Below, in pieces: positions 9,342 to 19,065 of a DNA stretch of 64,000 nt. The first letter of the stretch is position 1. Each line of letters starts with the position of its first letter. This DNA is from Pontixanthobacter aquaemixtae (GTDB lineage Bacteria > Pseudomonadota > Alphaproteobacteria > Sphingomonadales > Sphingomonadaceae). The stretch is taken from positions 646,001-710,000 of the forward strand of contig NZ_WTYX01000001.1 in the NCBI RefSeq assembly GCF_009827395.1. Reading direction: 5' to 3'. The notes under the pieces are model-generated. The model was given only the letters and a program-made list of their open reading frames with translations. It did no database searches and was not told the DNA's origin. A program made the position numbers and the translations under genes.

Positions 9342-10147
9342 GCAATGAACCCCCGCGCGTCGGCCCCAAATCGGCTGAAGATGAACCTCTGCAAACCACT
9401 CGTGTGAAGAGGGGGATCGCCCTTCGCTCCGTAGTGCCCAACGCAATTACTGCGGCGGCGCTGTGTTCGGGCCTCACAGGCATAAAATTCGCGATCGCAG
9501 GCAATTGGTCATTGGCCGTATTTGCAATTATTCTCGCCGGAGTGCTTGATGGGATCGATGGGCGTGTCGCGCGATTGCTCAAGGGGCAATCGCGCTTCGG
9601 TGCGGAACTCGACAGTCTGGCAGATTCGCTGTCCTTCGGCATGGCGCCGGCAATCATTTTCTATCTCTGGACGTTGCAGGACCTTCCGCGACTTGGCTGG
9701 TTCGCCGCATTGGCATTCGCAATCTGTTGTGCGCTACGTCTGGCGCGTTTCAATGCGCAGATCGATACGGACGATCAACCGCACAAGTCGGCCGGTTTCC
9801 TGACCGGCATTCCTGCGCCGGTGGGGGCGGGGCTGGCCTTTCTTCCATTCTATCTGTGGATGGCGACCGGGCTGGAGGAGTTTCGTTTGCCCTGGGCAAA
9901 TGCGGCATGGATGGTGGTTATTGCGTTTCTTATGATTTCCAACATCGCCACGTTAAGCTGGAGATCGCTCAAACCGCGCCGCCAATTCCGCCTGGCATTT
10001 ATCGCGTTTATCGGCTTGCTCTTCGCAGCGATGCTGGTTGAACCCTGGTGGACAATCGCTGTGATCTCTGTCGGCTATCTCGCGCTGATGCCGCTCGGCC
10101 TGTTCCGGTATGGCCGCGTTAAGCGGCAACGGGCAGCGGAGCTATAG
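9338..10147 (+). CDS. pssA: CDP-diacylglycerol-serine O-phosphatidyltransferase
   Basis: An integral membrane enzyme that makes phosphatidylserine from CDP-diacylglycerol and serine, feeding Psd encoded just upstream. It is a 269-residue CDP-alcohol phosphatidyltransferase with the full signature DG-x2-AR-x8-G-x3-D-x3-D in the segment beginning DGRVARLL. Six to eight hydrophobic segments follow a roughly 30-residue polar N-terminus. The ATG overlaps the psd stop by four bases. The 3' end overlaps the end of the small gene on the other strand by 29 bases. CDP-diacylglycerol would come from CdsA (15936-16643). Confidence 0.95.
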   Translation: MSNEPPRVGPKSAEDEPLQTTRVKRGIALRSVVPNAITAAALCSGLTGIKFAIAGNWSLAVFAIILAGVLDGIDGRVARLLKGQSRFGAELDSLADSLSFGMAPAIIFYLWTLQDLPRLGWFAALAFAICCALRLARFNAQIDTDDQPHKSAGFLTGIPAPVGAGLAFLPFYLWMATGLEEFRLPWANAAWMVVIAFLMISNIATLSWRSLKPRRQFRLAFIAFIGLLFAAMLVEPWWTIAVISVGYLALMPLGLFRYGRVKRQRAAEL

Positions 10148-10367
10148 GGAAGGCCTGCACCGCAACCTGCTTCTTCGCTTCCACCGGAAAAGCAACAATT
10201 CTTGGCTTCGGTGCGGCTGGCACTGCCTTTTCATCAGCACGGTCAAGCTGTGTCGCTGCGCTTAGGCGCCTGAACGCACGGGCCCCGCGCAGGATGCTAT
10301 CGCCAAGCGATATAGCAACCGCGATGACCGCAATGACGAACAGGGCAACCAGCGAGAACGTGATCAT
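10119..10367 (-). CDS. Small single-pass membrane protein, unknown function
   Basis: An 82-residue protein starting with a strongly hydrophobic helix (ITFSLVALFVIAVIAVAISL), then an Arg-rich juxtamembrane stretch and an Ala/Pro/Lys-rich tail. The topology suggests one transmembrane anchor with a cytoplasmic tail. I chose the ATG at 10367 because GAGGTAAG stands five bases before it; a longer frame starting 84 bases upstream lacks this. It is transcribed towards pssA and overlaps that gene's last codons. No family is recognised. Confidence 0.6.
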   Translation of the reverse strand: MITFSLVALFVIAVIAVAISLGDSILRGARAFRRLSAATQLDRADEKAVPAAPKPRIVAFPVEAKKQVAVQAFPIAPLPVAA

Positions 10368-10712
10368 TGTACTTACCTCATCTTTTACACAGGGCCTTGT
10401 GGGTATCCTGTGGATAAATTGACTACGATTGGAGAACGGCTTTGGTTCCATTCTTAATCCGTCGACCTATGATGTTCACGATATGTTCCGAAATGTCAAG
10501 AGCCAATTTACCTCGGTGGAGGCTTGAAATGTAATTTCTGGCTGGATTTTACGCTTTTACCTCGTTAGAGGGCCGCATCCGCAAACAGGGCGGTCGAATC
10601 ACGACCTTTCTGGAATGCGGAAATTCACATGGAAAGCACACATACCGGTGCTGGCGAGGGATCTCCTCAACAGTTCCAGTTTTCCAGAGGTATAACCGGA
10701 AGGAATTCTACT
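10368..10712. promoter_or_regulatory. 345-base divergent gap and long rpsB leader
   Basis: Separates the small membrane gene (minus) from rpsB (plus). The left part is AT-rich and should hold the divergent promoters. The right 150 bases have the character of an untranslated leader for the S2/EF-Ts operon, where S2 autoregulation is common in bacteria. I see no unambiguous consensus promoter or defined S2-leader fold by eye. The rpsB ribosome site GGAAGG lies at 10698-10703. Confidence 0.4.
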
Positions 10713-11456
10713 ATGGCGGCACCTACCGTCACAATGCAGCAATTGATCGAGGCCGGCGCGCATTTCGGCCACCAGACTCACCGTTGGAACCCACGCATGA
10801 AGCCGTATATTTTCGGCGCGCGCAATGGTGTTCACATCATCGACCTGTCGCAGACTGTTCCGCTTTTCGCCCGCGCGCTGGACTTTGTTGAGTCCACTGT
10901 GCGCAGTGGCGGCAAGGTTCTGTTCGTTGGCACCAAGCGCCAGGCGCAAGAGCCTATCGCAGAGGCCGCAAAACGTTCGGGCCAGCATTTCGTCAACCAC
11001 CGTTGGCTGGGCGGCATGCTGACCAATTGGAAAACCATCAGCCAGTCGATCAAGCGCCTCAAGACGCTTGAAGAGCAGCTGTCGGGTGAAACTTCGGGTC
11101 TGACCAAGAAAGAGGTTCTCCAACTGACACGCGAGCGTGACAAGCTGGAACTCTCGCTTGGCGGTATCCGCGACATGAACGGCATCCCCGATGTCATGTT
11201 CGTGATCGATGCCAACAAGGAAGATCTGGCGATCAAGGAAGCCAACGTATTGGGCATTCCGGTTGTCGGCATTCTCGATACCAATGTCGATCCTTCGGGC
11301 ATCGCATTCCCGGTTCCTGCCAATGACGACGCAAGCCGCGCGGTACGCATGTATTGCGACGCGATTGCCGAAGCGGCGATCTCGGGCCGCGGCGGTGCGG
11401 TTGCAGACTCGGGCGCCGACGTTGGTGCGATGGCTGAGCCTCCGGTCGAAGCCTAA
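10713..11456 (+). CDS. rpsB: 30S ribosomal protein S2
   Basis: A 247-residue S2 protein that binds the back of the 30S head-body junction. The family-typical start ([21 protein letters not shown]), the GTKRQAQ motif and [13 protein letters not shown] are all present. The first ATG of the long open frame is 84 bases further upstream, but that extension has no S2 character; the ATG at 10713 follows GGAAGG at a proper distance. It precedes tsf, the standard S2-EF-Ts pair. The C-terminal 20 residues are a Gly/Ala-rich tail with little conservation. Confidence 0.97.
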   Translation: MAAPTVTMQQLIEAGAHFGHQTHRWNPRMKPYIFGARNGVHIIDLSQTVPLFARALDFVESTVRSGGKVLFVGTKRQAQEPIAEAAKRSGQHFVNHRWLGGMLTNWKTISQSIKRLKTLEEQLSGETSGLTKKEVLQLTRERDKLELSLGGIRDMNGIPDVMFVIDANKEDLAIKEANVLGIPVVGILDTNVDPSGIAFPVPANDDASRAVRMYCDAIAEAAISGRGGAVADSGADVGAMAEPPVEA

Positions 11457-11581
11457 GCCGAAGATCACCCTATCAGCGTCACATTCTTGTAATTGACGCG
11501 AACTAGCGCGCCGGAGGCCCCGAATTCGGGCCGGTCCCCAAAGAGCGGGTCCGGCAGCGCATATTTTGAAAGGACAAAGCA

Positions 11582-12508
11582 ATGGCTGGAATTTCAGTCG
11601 CTGACGTAAAAACCCTGCGTGAGAAAACCGGCGCAGGCATGATGGACGCCAAAAAGGCGCTGACCGAAGCTGGCGGCGATATCGAAGCTGCGGTTGACGC
11701 TCTGCGCGCCAAAGGCCTCGCCACCGCACAGAAGAAATCGAGCCGCACCGCTGCGGAAGGCCTCGTCGGCGTTGCCGTCGAAGGCACAAAAGGCGTTGCC
11801 GTCGAAGTAAACTCGGAAACAGACTTCGTTGCAAAGAACGACCAGTTCCAGGACTTCGTGCGCAGCACCACATCGGTTGCATTGGGCGTGGATGGTGACG
11901 ATGTCGAAGCGCTGAAAGCAGCGGCTTACCCATCGGGCGGTACCGTGGGCGACAAGCTGACCGACAATATCGCCACCATTGGTGAAAACCAGCAGGTTCG
12001 CCGGATGAAGACCGTTTCGGTCGCAAACGGCGTTGTCGTTCCTTACGTCCATAATGCTGCGGCTGACGGCCTCGGCAAAATCGGCGTGTTGGTTGCTCTC
12101 GAAAGCGAAGCAGGCGCAGACGTTCTCGAGCCTCTGGGCAAGCAGCTAGCGATGCACATCGCGGCGGCATTCCCGCAGGCACTCGACGCTGACGGTCTCG
12201 ATGCTGACATGCTCGATCGCGAACGCGCGATTGCTGCGGAAAAAGCAGCCGAAAGCGGCAAGCCTGAGAACGTGCAGGAAAAAATGGTCGAAGGCGCGGT
12301 GAAGAAATTCGCCAAAGAAAACGCGCTTCTCAGCCAGCTATTCGTGATGGACAACAAAACCCCGGTGGCTGACGTTGTTGCCAAAGCTGGCAAAGACGCC
12401 GGTTCGGAAATCGTCCTGAAAGACTATGTCCGCTTCCAGCTCGGTGAAGGCATCGAGAAGGAAGAAAGCGACTTCGCAGCAGAGGTTGCTGCGGCTGTGG
12501 GCGGGTAA
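11582..12508 (+). CDS. tsf: Translation elongation factor Ts
   Basis: A 308-residue guanine nucleotide exchange factor that regenerates EF-Tu-GTP. The N-terminal UBA-like domain (residues 1-55, with [18 protein letters not shown]), the TDFVAKND core motif around residue 80 and the coiled-coil/dimerisation region are intact. AAGGACAA precedes the ATG. It lies 125 bases after rpsB in the same direction and is closed by a terminator about 120 bases beyond the stop. Full length for the family. Confidence 0.97.
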   Translation: MAGISVADVKTLREKTGAGMMDAKKALTEAGGDIEAAVDALRAKGLATAQKKSSRTAAEGLVGVAVEGTKGVAVEVNSETDFVAKNDQFQDFVRSTTSVALGVDGDDVEALKAAAYPSGGTVGDKLTDNIATIGENQQVRRMKTVSVANGVVVPYVHNAAADGLGKIGVLVALESEAGADVLEPLGKQLAMHIAAAFPQALDADGLDADMLDRERAIAAEKAAESGKPENVQEKMVEGAVKKFAKENALLSQLFVMDNKTPVADVVAKAGKDAGSEIVLKDYVRFQLGEGIEKEESDFAAEVAAAVGG

Positions 12509-12519
12509 GACGCCTATTT

Positions 12520-12613
12520 CCCCTACCTTGAGGGAGGGGCTAGGGGTGGGTGTTCGACGTAAAATACAAGCGCCGTACACCCCCACCCAACCTCCCCCTC
12601 AAGGGGGAGGAGA
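12520..12613. repeat. Imperfect palindromic intergenic repeat after tsf
   Basis: Two GC-rich arms (about 12520-12553 and 12578-12610) are imperfect inverted copies built around CTTGAGGG/CCCTCAAG and GGGTGGG/CCCACCC, with a central spacer of about 25 bases. Elements of this kind recur between genes in sphingomonad chromosomes. It lies before the intrinsic terminator. Confidence 0.6.
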
Positions 12614-12625
12614 ACTAGGCAAATT

Positions 12626-12664
12626 AAACGGTCAGGGTTACACTGTAACTCTGGCCGTTTTTTT
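12626..12664 (+). terminator. Intrinsic terminator of rpsB-tsf
   Basis: A 15-bp stem (AAACGGTCAGGGTTA at 12626-12640 paired with TAACTCTGGCCGTTT at 12646-12660, including two G-U pairs) with a 5-base loop and a following run of T. Confidence 0.85.
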
Positions 12665-12886
12665 ATGTGCGTGATTTTCAAAAGTATTTTGCGAAAATCA
12701 GGGTGACACTTTTTCCATTCGAAAATTTTGATGACTTGCGACGCAGATTTTCGCGGAGGTTGTTGACGCGGTGCGTAATGAGCTGAGCGTGCTCTGACGA
12801 GCATACCTGCCATCGTGTTGGATTCGGTTTTCAAGGAGCCAGACGCGAAGTTAGCAAGCTTGTGGCGTGTAGGAAAATCAAGGCTT

Positions 12887-13711
12887 CTACCGGCCAACCT
12901 CTATCACCCAAATCTCCGGCTTTGAAAACAGCCGCACAGGCAACAGGCTCGTCCCCAATCCCGCGCCGACAATCACGCTGTTGCCGTTTTCATCCACTCG
13001 CCCGCAGGCATAGCGTTCGCCATGGTCGGACATGGTTGCGGGTGCGCCGCCCCATGGGTAGCGGATTTGGCCGCAATGGGTGTGGCCTGCGAGCATAAGG
13101 CCGAAATTCGCGGGCATATCGGGGAAGGGGTCGGGGCTGTGGCTCAGGATAATGCGCCCGCCAGAGAGTGGCTCCATCGCAGCCAGCGTTGCCGGCAAAT
13201 CGGCCCGGCCGGTATAGTCATCGTCAATTCCGCCAACCACCAGTGGGCCGAATTGTGCGGCCTCGTTCTCCAGCACGCGGAAGCCGGCATTCTCCAGCCC
13301 GGCACGAATTGCCTCCATATCGAACCAGTGATCGTGGTTCCCCGGCACGGCGATTTTGATGATGCTGCCATCCAGCCCCTTCAGCGGCGCGGTTGCTTCC
13401 GCCGCCGTGTAAATATGCGTGGCGCTGCGTTTCTCGCTCACCAGATCACCGGCGATCATCACATAATCGGGTGCCAGCGCATTGATCTGCTCGACGATAC
13501 CTTCAAACCGGCTGGGCGGCATATCCGGACCGGCAACATGCACGTCAGAAATCAGCGCCATGGTGACCGGCGCCGCATCCACCGGATAGCCTGCCAGTGA
13601 CACTTCGGTTCGCTGGACAATCGGCGTCGCCATCGTGTCGCTATAGGCTTTCGCGCCCAAAGCGGCGGCAAGCGCAAACAGAGCCAGCGCGATCCAATAT
13701 CTCTTTCTCAA
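12887..13711 (-). CDS. Membrane-anchored metallophosphoesterase, YaeI/YkuE-like
   Basis: A 274-residue calcineurin-fold phosphoesterase with an N-terminal hydrophobic anchor (residues 4-22), so its catalytic domain should face the periplasm. The dinuclear metal motifs are complete and in order: SDVH (D-x-H), GDLV, GNHDH, a histidine in SHSPD, and GHTHCG. In E. coli the YaeI-type relatives act on lipid-linked phosphoesters, but the substrate here is unknown. It converges on tsf and is divergent from pyrH with 114 bases between. Alternative: a secreted general phosphodiesterase. Confidence 0.85.
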   Translation of the reverse strand: MRKRYWIALALFALAAALGAKAYSDTMATPIVQRTEVSLAGYPVDAAPVTMALISDVHVAGPDMPPSRFEGIVEQINALAPDYVMIAGDLVSEKRSATHIYTAAEATAPLKGLDGSIIKIAVPGNHDHWFDMEAIRAGLENAGFRVLENEAAQFGPLVVGGIDDDYTGRADLPATLAAMEPLSGGRIILSHSPDPFPDMPANFGLMLAGHTHCGQIRYPWGGAPATMSDHGERYACGRVDENGNSVIVGAGLGTSLLPVRLFSKPEIWVIEVGR

Positions 13712-13825
13712 AAGCCGGTTTCCATTGGTTGCGCGTATCCCTTTATTTGCAATGGCCCTTTGCGCGTTTTGGCGCGTGCGTATAAGGAGCGTTGCAACCT
13801 CAATTCATTCGGATTCTTCTGAGCT

Positions 13826-14554
13826 ATGCCCGATCCTGCGCCCACACCCAAATACAACCGCGTTCTTCTGAAACTCTCGGGCGAGGTGTTGATGGGGGAT
13901 CAGGATTACGGGATTGATCCCGAATATGTCGCGCGGCTGGCAGAGGAGGTGAAAGCGGCCAAGGATACCGGGCTTGAGATTTGCCTGGTTATCGGCGGCG
14001 GCAATATCTTTCGCGGGGTCGCGGGCGCGGCGCGCGGGCTGGACCGGACCACCGGCGATTATATGGGCATGCTCGCCACGGTGATGAATGCGCTGGCGAT
14101 GCAGAATGCGCTGGAGCAAGCGGGCGTGCCCACGCGGGTGCAATCGGCCATTCCTATGTCTTCGGTGTGCGAGCCTTACATTCGCCGCCGTGCAGAGCGG
14201 CATCTGGAGAAGGGCCGGATCGTGATTTTCGCGGCGGGCACGGGCAATCCGTTCTTCACCACCGATACCGGCGCGGCCTTGCGCGCGGCAGAGATGAACT
14301 GCGATGCGCTGCTCAAAGGGACCAGCGTCGATGGCGTTTATGACAGCGATCCGAAGCAGAACGCCGATGCCAAGCGCTTCGATGAAATCAGCTATAGCCG
14401 CGTGCTCAATGACAATTTGAAAGTGATGGACGCCACCGCGGTGGCGCTGTGCCGTGAAAACAGCATTCCCATTGTGGTCTTCTCGATTAGAGAGAAGGGC
14501 AATGTGGTCAAAGTGCTCGACGGCACGGCGGTCCAGACCACTGTAAAAGCTTAA
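13826..14554 (+). CDS. pyrH: UMP kinase
   Basis: A hexameric cytosolic kinase that phosphorylates UMP to UDP for RNA and nucleotide-sugar synthesis. At 242 residues it has the amino-acid-kinase fold signatures: LLKLSGEVL at the N-terminus, [10 protein letters not shown] for phosphate binding, [12 protein letters not shown] for UMP binding, and the late segment [14 protein letters not shown]. It is followed after 17 bases by frr, the standard partner, and starts the pyrH-frr-uppS-cdsA-dxr-rseP-bamA run. Intact. Confidence 0.97.
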   Translation: MPDPAPTPKYNRVLLKLSGEVLMGDQDYGIDPEYVARLAEEVKAAKDTGLEICLVIGGGNIFRGVAGAARGLDRTTGDYMGMLATVMNALAMQNALEQAGVPTRVQSAIPMSSVCEPYIRRRAERHLEKGRIVIFAAGTGNPFFTTDTGAALRAAEMNCDALLKGTSVDGVYDSDPKQNADAKRFDEISYSRVLNDNLKVMDATAVALCRENSIPIVVFSIREKGNVVKVLDGTAVQTTVKA

Positions 14555-14571
14555 GGGAGAGGAAGCCCAAA

Positions 14572-15129
14572 ATGGCAAAATACGACAAATCAGACATCGA
14601 GCGCCGGATGAAAGGCGCGGTGGAATCGCTCAAGGGCGATCTTGCCGGTCTGCGCACGGGCCGCGCCAATGTGACGCTGCTCGATCCGGTGGTGTGCGAC
14701 GTCTATGGCGCGATGATGCCGCTCAACCAGGTGGCCACCGTGTCTGCGCCCGAACCGCGCATGCTGACCGTGCAGGTATGGGATAAATCGAACATGGCTG
14801 CGGTGGAGAAGGGCATTGCCCACGCAAACCTTGGCCTCAACCCGATGATCGACGGGCAGACTTTGCGTCTGCCAATGCCCGATCTGACCGAAGAACGCCG
14901 CCGGGAATTGGCCAAGCTGGCGGGCAAATATGCCGAGAACGGCAAAATCGCGATCCGCAATGTCCGCCGAGACGGGATGGAAGCGCTCAAAGACGACGAG
15001 AAGAAGAAAGAAATCTCCGAGGATGAGCGCAAGCGGCACGAGGAAGATGTGCAGAAGCTGACCGATCAATTCGTCGGCGAATGCGACACCATGGCCGAGG
15101 CCAAAGAAAAAGAAATTATGACGCAGTGA
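14572..15129 (+). CDS. frr: Ribosome recycling factor
   Basis: A 185-residue tRNA-mimicking factor that, with EF-G, splits the post-termination ribosome. The characteristic start ([25 protein letters not shown]), the central beta domain, and the three-helix bundle ending in Lys/Glu-rich repeats ([18 protein letters not shown]) are all present at normal length. GGGAGAGGAAG precedes the ATG. It is almost certainly cotranscribed with pyrH. Confidence 0.97.
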   Translation: MAKYDKSDIERRMKGAVESLKGDLAGLRTGRANVTLLDPVVCDVYGAMMPLNQVATVSAPEPRMLTVQVWDKSNMAAVEKGIAHANLGLNPMIDGQTLRLPMPDLTEERRRELAKLAGKYAENGKIAIRNVRRDGMEALKDDEKKKEISEDERKRHEEDVQKLTDQFVGECDTMAEAKEKEIMTQ

Positions 15130-15151
15130 GGAAACTCCTCACACCGCTCTC

Positions 15152-15256
15152 TTCTTCCGCTCACCCTGAGCCAGTGGCGCTGCTCGCCGTCTTCGACTCC
15201 GAAGGGGTGCACTTACTTGAAGAAAGGGCAGGGCTTCGACAGGCTCAGCCCGATCG
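15152..15256. repeat. Palindromic intergenic repeat between frr and uppS
   Basis: The segment carries GCTCACCCTGAGCC near 15159 and GGCTTCGACAGGCTCAGC at 15232-15249, imperfect inverted counterparts of a CTGAGCCTGTCGAAG-type core that is common between genes of sphingomonads. CTTCTTC at the left and GAAGAAAG inside add a second pairing. It fills most of the 136-base gap inside an otherwise compact operon. Confidence 0.55.
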
Positions 15257-15265
15257 GTATTTTTA

Positions 15266-15949
15266 ATGTCTAGCCAGCCCAACACCGCCAAACACGTTGC
15301 CATTATCATGGATGGCAATGGCCGCTGGGCGAAGCGCAAGCATTTGCCTCGCGCGATGGGGCACCGGCAGGGTGTCGAGGCCGTGCGCAAGCTGGTGCGC
15401 AGTGTCGAGCCGATGGGGATCGATTGCCTGACGCTCTATGCGTTTTCTTCGGAAAACTGGAAACGGCCCGAAGATGAAGTCGGCGATCTGATGAATCTGC
15501 TGCGCAAATTCATCAAATCCGATCTGCCCGAATTCATCGCCAATGACGTGCGGCTGAAAATCATCGGCGATTGGAAGGGGTTGGCGCCCGACATTGTCGC
15601 GCAGCTTGAAGATGCGTTGGAACAGACTTCCAAAGGCTCGCGCATTCTCGCGGTGGCGCTCAATTATGGTTCGCAGGATGAAATCGTCCGCGCTGCGCGG
15701 CGCGCTGCCGATGAAGGCGAAGTAACCGCCGATGCCATCGAACGCCATCTCGACACCGCCGATCTGCCGCCGCTCGACCTGCTGATCCGCACCAGCGGAG
15801 AGGTGCGTTTGTCGAACTTCCTGTTGTGGCAATGTGCCTACGCCGAAATGGCCTTTGTCGATGTTCTGTGGCCCGATTTCACACCGGAGCATTTGCAGCA
15901 AGCGCTAGACGAATTCGCCGACCGGGAGAGACGCTTTGGCGGACGGTGA
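15266..15949 (+). CDS. uppS: Undecaprenyl diphosphate synthase (cis-prenyltransferase)
   Basis: Condenses farnesyl diphosphate with eight isopentenyl units to make C55 diphosphate, the carrier lipid for peptidoglycan and surface polysaccharide. At 227 residues it is slightly short but complete. The catalytic motif IIMDGNGRWA (catalytic Asp), the SSENW motif, and the C-terminal diphosphate-binding segment DLLIRTSGEVRLSNFL are all present. Its stop overlaps the cdsA start by 14 bases. No good Shine-Dalgarno sequence stands before the ATG, so the start may be fed by upstream translation. Confidence 0.96.
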   Translation: MSSQPNTAKHVAIIMDGNGRWAKRKHLPRAMGHRQGVEAVRKLVRSVEPMGIDCLTLYAFSSENWKRPEDEVGDLMNLLRKFIKSDLPEFIANDVRLKIIGDWKGLAPDIVAQLEDALEQTSKGSRILAVALNYGSQDEIVRAARRAADEGEVTADAIERHLDTADLPPLDLLIRTSGEVRLSNFLLWQCAYAEMAFVDVLWPDFTPEHLQQALDEFADRERRFGGR

Positions 15950-16643
15950 GGCGACGAAGAAGCCCAAGTCCGACCTGCCGGTGAGGGTGGCGTCGGCGCT
16001 TGTGATGCTGGCGATTGCGCTGACGGCGTTGTGGATGGGCGGACGTGTACTCGATGCGTTTCTGGCGCTGGTCGTGCTGGTGACATTCGCGGAATATTGC
16101 GCGTTGATTTTCAAGATCACGCAAAAGCCGCTCAATCGCCTTCTCGCGGTGATATTTGGCGTCGGCTATATCGGCTATGCCGGTTACGCGCTGATCGCAG
16201 CAGACTCGTATTACCTCATCGCCGCGCTTGGTGCGGTGATTTTCACCGATGTCTTTGCCTATTTCTTCGGCCGCGGGATTGGCGGCCCGAAGATCGCACC
16301 CAGAATTTCCCCTTCGAAAACATGGGCAGGGCTGGTCGGCGGGATAATCGGCGCGGCGCTGTGGCTGGGCGCATGGGTTTCGACGTTTCATTACACCAGC
16401 GGTTACACGAGTTGGGCGGACTTCTGGGAGGCGACATCCGAAGACTCGCTTGGCGCGGCGGCCATCGGCATCATCCTGGCGGTTGCCGCACAATCGGGCG
16501 ATTTCTTCGAAAGCTGGCTCAAACGCAAAGCCGGGGTGAAAGACAGTTCGAACCTGATCCCCGGACATGGCGGCGTTTTCGACCGCGTGGACGGGGTGAT
16601 CCCCGTTGCCTTTATCGTCGGCTTGCTTTCGGGTGTCGCCTGA
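15936..16643 (+). CDS. cdsA: Phosphatidate cytidylyltransferase
   Basis: An inner-membrane enzyme making CDP-diacylglycerol from phosphatidic acid and CTP, the precursor used by PssA and PgsA, both also in this window. At 235 residues it has several transmembrane helices and ends with the family signature SWLKRKAGVKDSSNLIPGHG followed by GVFDRVDG. The best start is a TTG at 15936 with GGGAGAG five bases upstream, which places the start inside uppS. dxr begins two bases after the stop codon. Confidence 0.95.
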   Translation: MADGEATKKPKSDLPVRVASALVMLAIALTALWMGGRVLDAFLALVVLVTFAEYCALIFKITQKPLNRLLAVIFGVGYIGYAGYALIAADSYYLIAALGAVIFTDVFAYFFGRGIGGPKIAPRISPSKTWAGLVGGIIGAALWLGAWVSTFHYTSGYTSWADFWEATSEDSLGAAAIGIILAVAAQSGDFFESWLKRKAGVKDSSNLIPGHGGVFDRVDGVIPVAFIVGLLSGVA

Positions 16644-16644
16644 T

Positions 16645-17796
16645 ATGCGCAGCATCTCCATCCTCGGCGCAACTGGCTCTGTGGGCGCATCAACCCTCGA
16701 CCTGATCCGGCGGGATCGGGATAAGTGGCGGGTGGTTGCGCTCACGGCGAATTGTAGCGCGGTGGATCTGGCAAAGCTGGCCATAGAATTTGATGCGGAG
16801 GTTGCAGTGGTGGGCGATGATGCCTGCCTCGGTGATCTGCGTGAGGCTCTTGCGGGCACCTCCATCAAGTCGGCTGGCGGCAAGCAGGCCTTGTGCGATG
16901 CAGCCGCACGCCCGGTCGATATCACCGTCGCGGCGATTGTCGGCTGTGCAGGGTTGGGGCCAGTCATGGCCGCGATAGAGCAGGGCGGGACCATCGCACT
17001 TGCGAATAAGGAAGCGCTGGTCTCGGCTGGCGATGTGATGACCGCTGCGGTCGCCAAACATGGCGCGACCCTGCTGCCCGTCGATTCCGAGCACAATGCG
17101 ATTTTCCAGTGCTTGGCTGGCAACGACATTGCCGAGGTGAGCTGGATCACTCTGACCGCCAGCGGCGGGCCGTTCCGCGAATGGTCGCAGGCGCAGCTGG
17201 AGGCAGCGGCGCCCGAACAGGCCGTCGCGCACCCCAATTGGGATATGGGCGCGAAGATCAGCGTCGATTCAGCGACGATGATGAACAAGGGCCTCGAATT
17301 TATCGAGGCGCATCATCTGTTTCCGGTCGGGCTGGACCGTCTGCGCATCGTGGTTCACCCGCAAAGCGTCATTCATTCGATGGTCGAATATCGCGACGGA
17401 TCTACGCTCGCGCAGCTGGGCCCGTCGGATATGAAAGTGCCGATTGCGTCCTGCCTTGCCTGGCCTAAGCGGATGGAAACCGGCTGCAAGCCGCTGGATT
17501 TGCCCGCGATTGGCGAACTGACCTTCTTTGCGCCCGATGAAACCCGCTTTCCCGCGACCAAGCTGGCGCGCGAGGCGGTGCATGTGGGCGGTGCGGCCCC
17601 GGCTACTCTCAACGCTGCAAACGAAGTCGCAGTCGCCGCGTTTCTGGACGGTCAGATCGGGTTCACACGGATTGCGGCAATAGTGGCAGAAACGCTCAAT
17701 CACGATATAGAGCCTGCGCCGCGCACATTGGATGATGTGCTTGCGGTTGATCGCGCCGCTCGCATCCGTGCGAGTGAATTGTTGGAGAACGCCTGA
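16645..17796 (+). CDS. dxr: 1-deoxy-D-xylulose 5-phosphate reductoisomerase
   Basis: Second step of the non-mevalonate isoprenoid pathway (DXP to MEP, using NADPH). At 383 residues it has the N-terminal NADPH-binding motif LGATGSVGASTLD, the active-site segment PVDSEHNAIFQ with its metal-binding Asp and Glu, and the substrate-binding TASGGPF. The start was placed at the ATG one base after the cdsA stop; the longer open frame into cdsA is not supported. It sits beside uppS, which consumes the isoprenoid units. Confidence 0.97.
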   Translation: MRSISILGATGSVGASTLDLIRRDRDKWRVVALTANCSAVDLAKLAIEFDAEVAVVGDDACLGDLREALAGTSIKSAGGKQALCDAAARPVDITVAAIVGCAGLGPVMAAIEQGGTIALANKEALVSAGDVMTAAVAKHGATLLPVDSEHNAIFQCLAGNDIAEVSWITLTASGGPFREWSQAQLEAAAPEQAVAHPNWDMGAKISVDSATMMNKGLEFIEAHHLFPVGLDRLRIVVHPQSVIHSMVEYRDGSTLAQLGPSDMKVPIASCLAWPKRMETGCKPLDLPAIGELTFFAPDETRFPATKLAREAVHVGGAAPATLNAANEVAVAAFLDGQIGFTRIAAIVAETLNHDIEPAPRTLDDVLAVDRAARIRASELLENA

Positions 17797-17797
17797 A

Positions 17798-18928
17798 GTG
17801 CTCGAATCTGTACCCATCTGGATGTGGATCGTCGGTTTTTTGCTCGTGCTCGGGCCGCTTATTACGATTCATGAGCTGGGCCACTATCTGGTTGGCCGCT
17901 GGTTCGGGGTGAAGGCAGAAGCGTTTTCGGTCGGCTTCGGCAAGGAATTGTGGGGCCGCACCGACAAACATGGGACGCGCTGGAAAATCGCCGCGCTGCC
18001 GGTTGGCGGCTATGTCCAGTTCAAAGGCGATATGAACCCGGCGAGCATTCCCGATGCAGAATCGCTGGAAGAACTTGCGCCGGAGGAAAAAGCCGGAAAT
18101 TTCCATCACGCAGCCCTGTGGAAGCGCGCGCTGATCGTGTTTGCTGGGCCGGCCACCAACATACTGGTCGCGCTGGCGATCTTCATCGGCTTCAACATGA
18201 TTTACGGCAAAGTCCTGCCCGCTGATCCGGAGCAGGAGAATGTCATCGGAGCCTTTGCCGAAGCGTCCTCTGCGCGCGAAGCGGGTATGCAGCTTGGCGA
18301 CAAGATCATCGCGGTTAATGACGAAAAGCTGGAAGATTTCATGGATCTCCAGCGCAATATCTCGCTTTACCCGAACCAGACCGTCTCGATCACCTATTCG
18401 CGCGACGGTGTGGTTTCGACCATCCCGGTGAAGATCGGCAGCTTCCAGGAAAAGGACCAGTTCGGGAACGAATCGACAGTCGGGCGGATCGGCGTTTCAG
18501 CGGCGGCCCCCGAACGGGTTTTCGAACCGGTCGGGCTGGGCGAGGCTATCTCGCTTTCGGTTACCCAAAGCGTCGAGATTTTTGAAATGATCGTCACCGG
18601 ACTGAAGCAGGTAATCGTCGGTGACCGCTCCGTTCGTGAGATGGGCAGTTTCATCAAAATCGCCAAATATTCGGGCGAGCAGCTCAGCCTCGGGGCGCCC
18701 GAATTCAGCTTTTTCATCGCATTGATCTCAATTAACTTGGCATTCATTAACCTGCTGCCAATCCCCGCGCTCGATGGCGGACATTTGGCATTCTATGCGG
18801 TTGAGGCGGTTCGGCGGAAGCCGGCCGGCCCGGTTGCAACCGAATGGGCATATCGGACGGGCGTGGCATTCGTATTGGTGCTGATGATATTTTTCACGAT
18901 CAATGATGTCGTGGACCTGGCGATTTAG
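17798..18928 (+). CDS. rseP: Site-2 intramembrane zinc protease RseP
   Basis: An inner-membrane metalloprotease that cuts anti-sigma factors and leftover signal peptides within the membrane. Counted from the GTG at 17798 (376 residues), the zinc motif HELGH is at 25-29 in the first helix, one PDZ-type domain spans about 150-230, and the third metal ligand lies in NLLPIPALDGGHL near the C-terminus. The GTG is one base after the dxr stop; an ATG 24 bases later is the alternative. It precedes bamA, as in many proteobacteria. A single PDZ domain instead of two fits the alphaproteobacterial form. Confidence 0.94.
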   Translation: MLESVPIWMWIVGFLLVLGPLITIHELGHYLVGRWFGVKAEAFSVGFGKELWGRTDKHGTRWKIAALPVGGYVQFKGDMNPASIPDAESLEELAPEEKAGNFHHAALWKRALIVFAGPATNILVALAIFIGFNMIYGKVLPADPEQENVIGAFAEASSAREAGMQLGDKIIAVNDEKLEDFMDLQRNISLYPNQTVSITYSRDGVVSTIPVKIGSFQEKDQFGNESTVGRIGVSAAAPERVFEPVGLGEAISLSVTQSVEIFEMIVTGLKQVIVGDRSVREMGSFIKIAKYSGEQLSLGAPEFSFFIALISINLAFINLLPIPALDGGHLAFYAVEAVRRKPAGPVATEWAYRTGVAFVLVLMIFFTINDVVDLAI

Positions 18929-19065
18929 AGCGTTTTGCTCTGATCGGGACGAATACGCAGGGGAGTGGGTTTCGACACCGCTTGATCGGGGGCACAGCAT
19001 CGGGCAGAGGGCGCGTAAGCGTGTCCTGGCCCTGCGGATCAGGCGGCGCCGAAGCATAATTTTTA

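Noticed and set aside
10599-12182. A 527-codon minus-strand frame across rpsB and tsf
   Set aside because: Lies opposite two ribosomal/translation genes with unmistakable families; its translation is Arg-rich and unlike any protein.
15879-17288. A 469-codon minus-strand frame across cdsA and dxr
   Set aside because: Antisense of two conserved genes; no domain or ribosome site visible.
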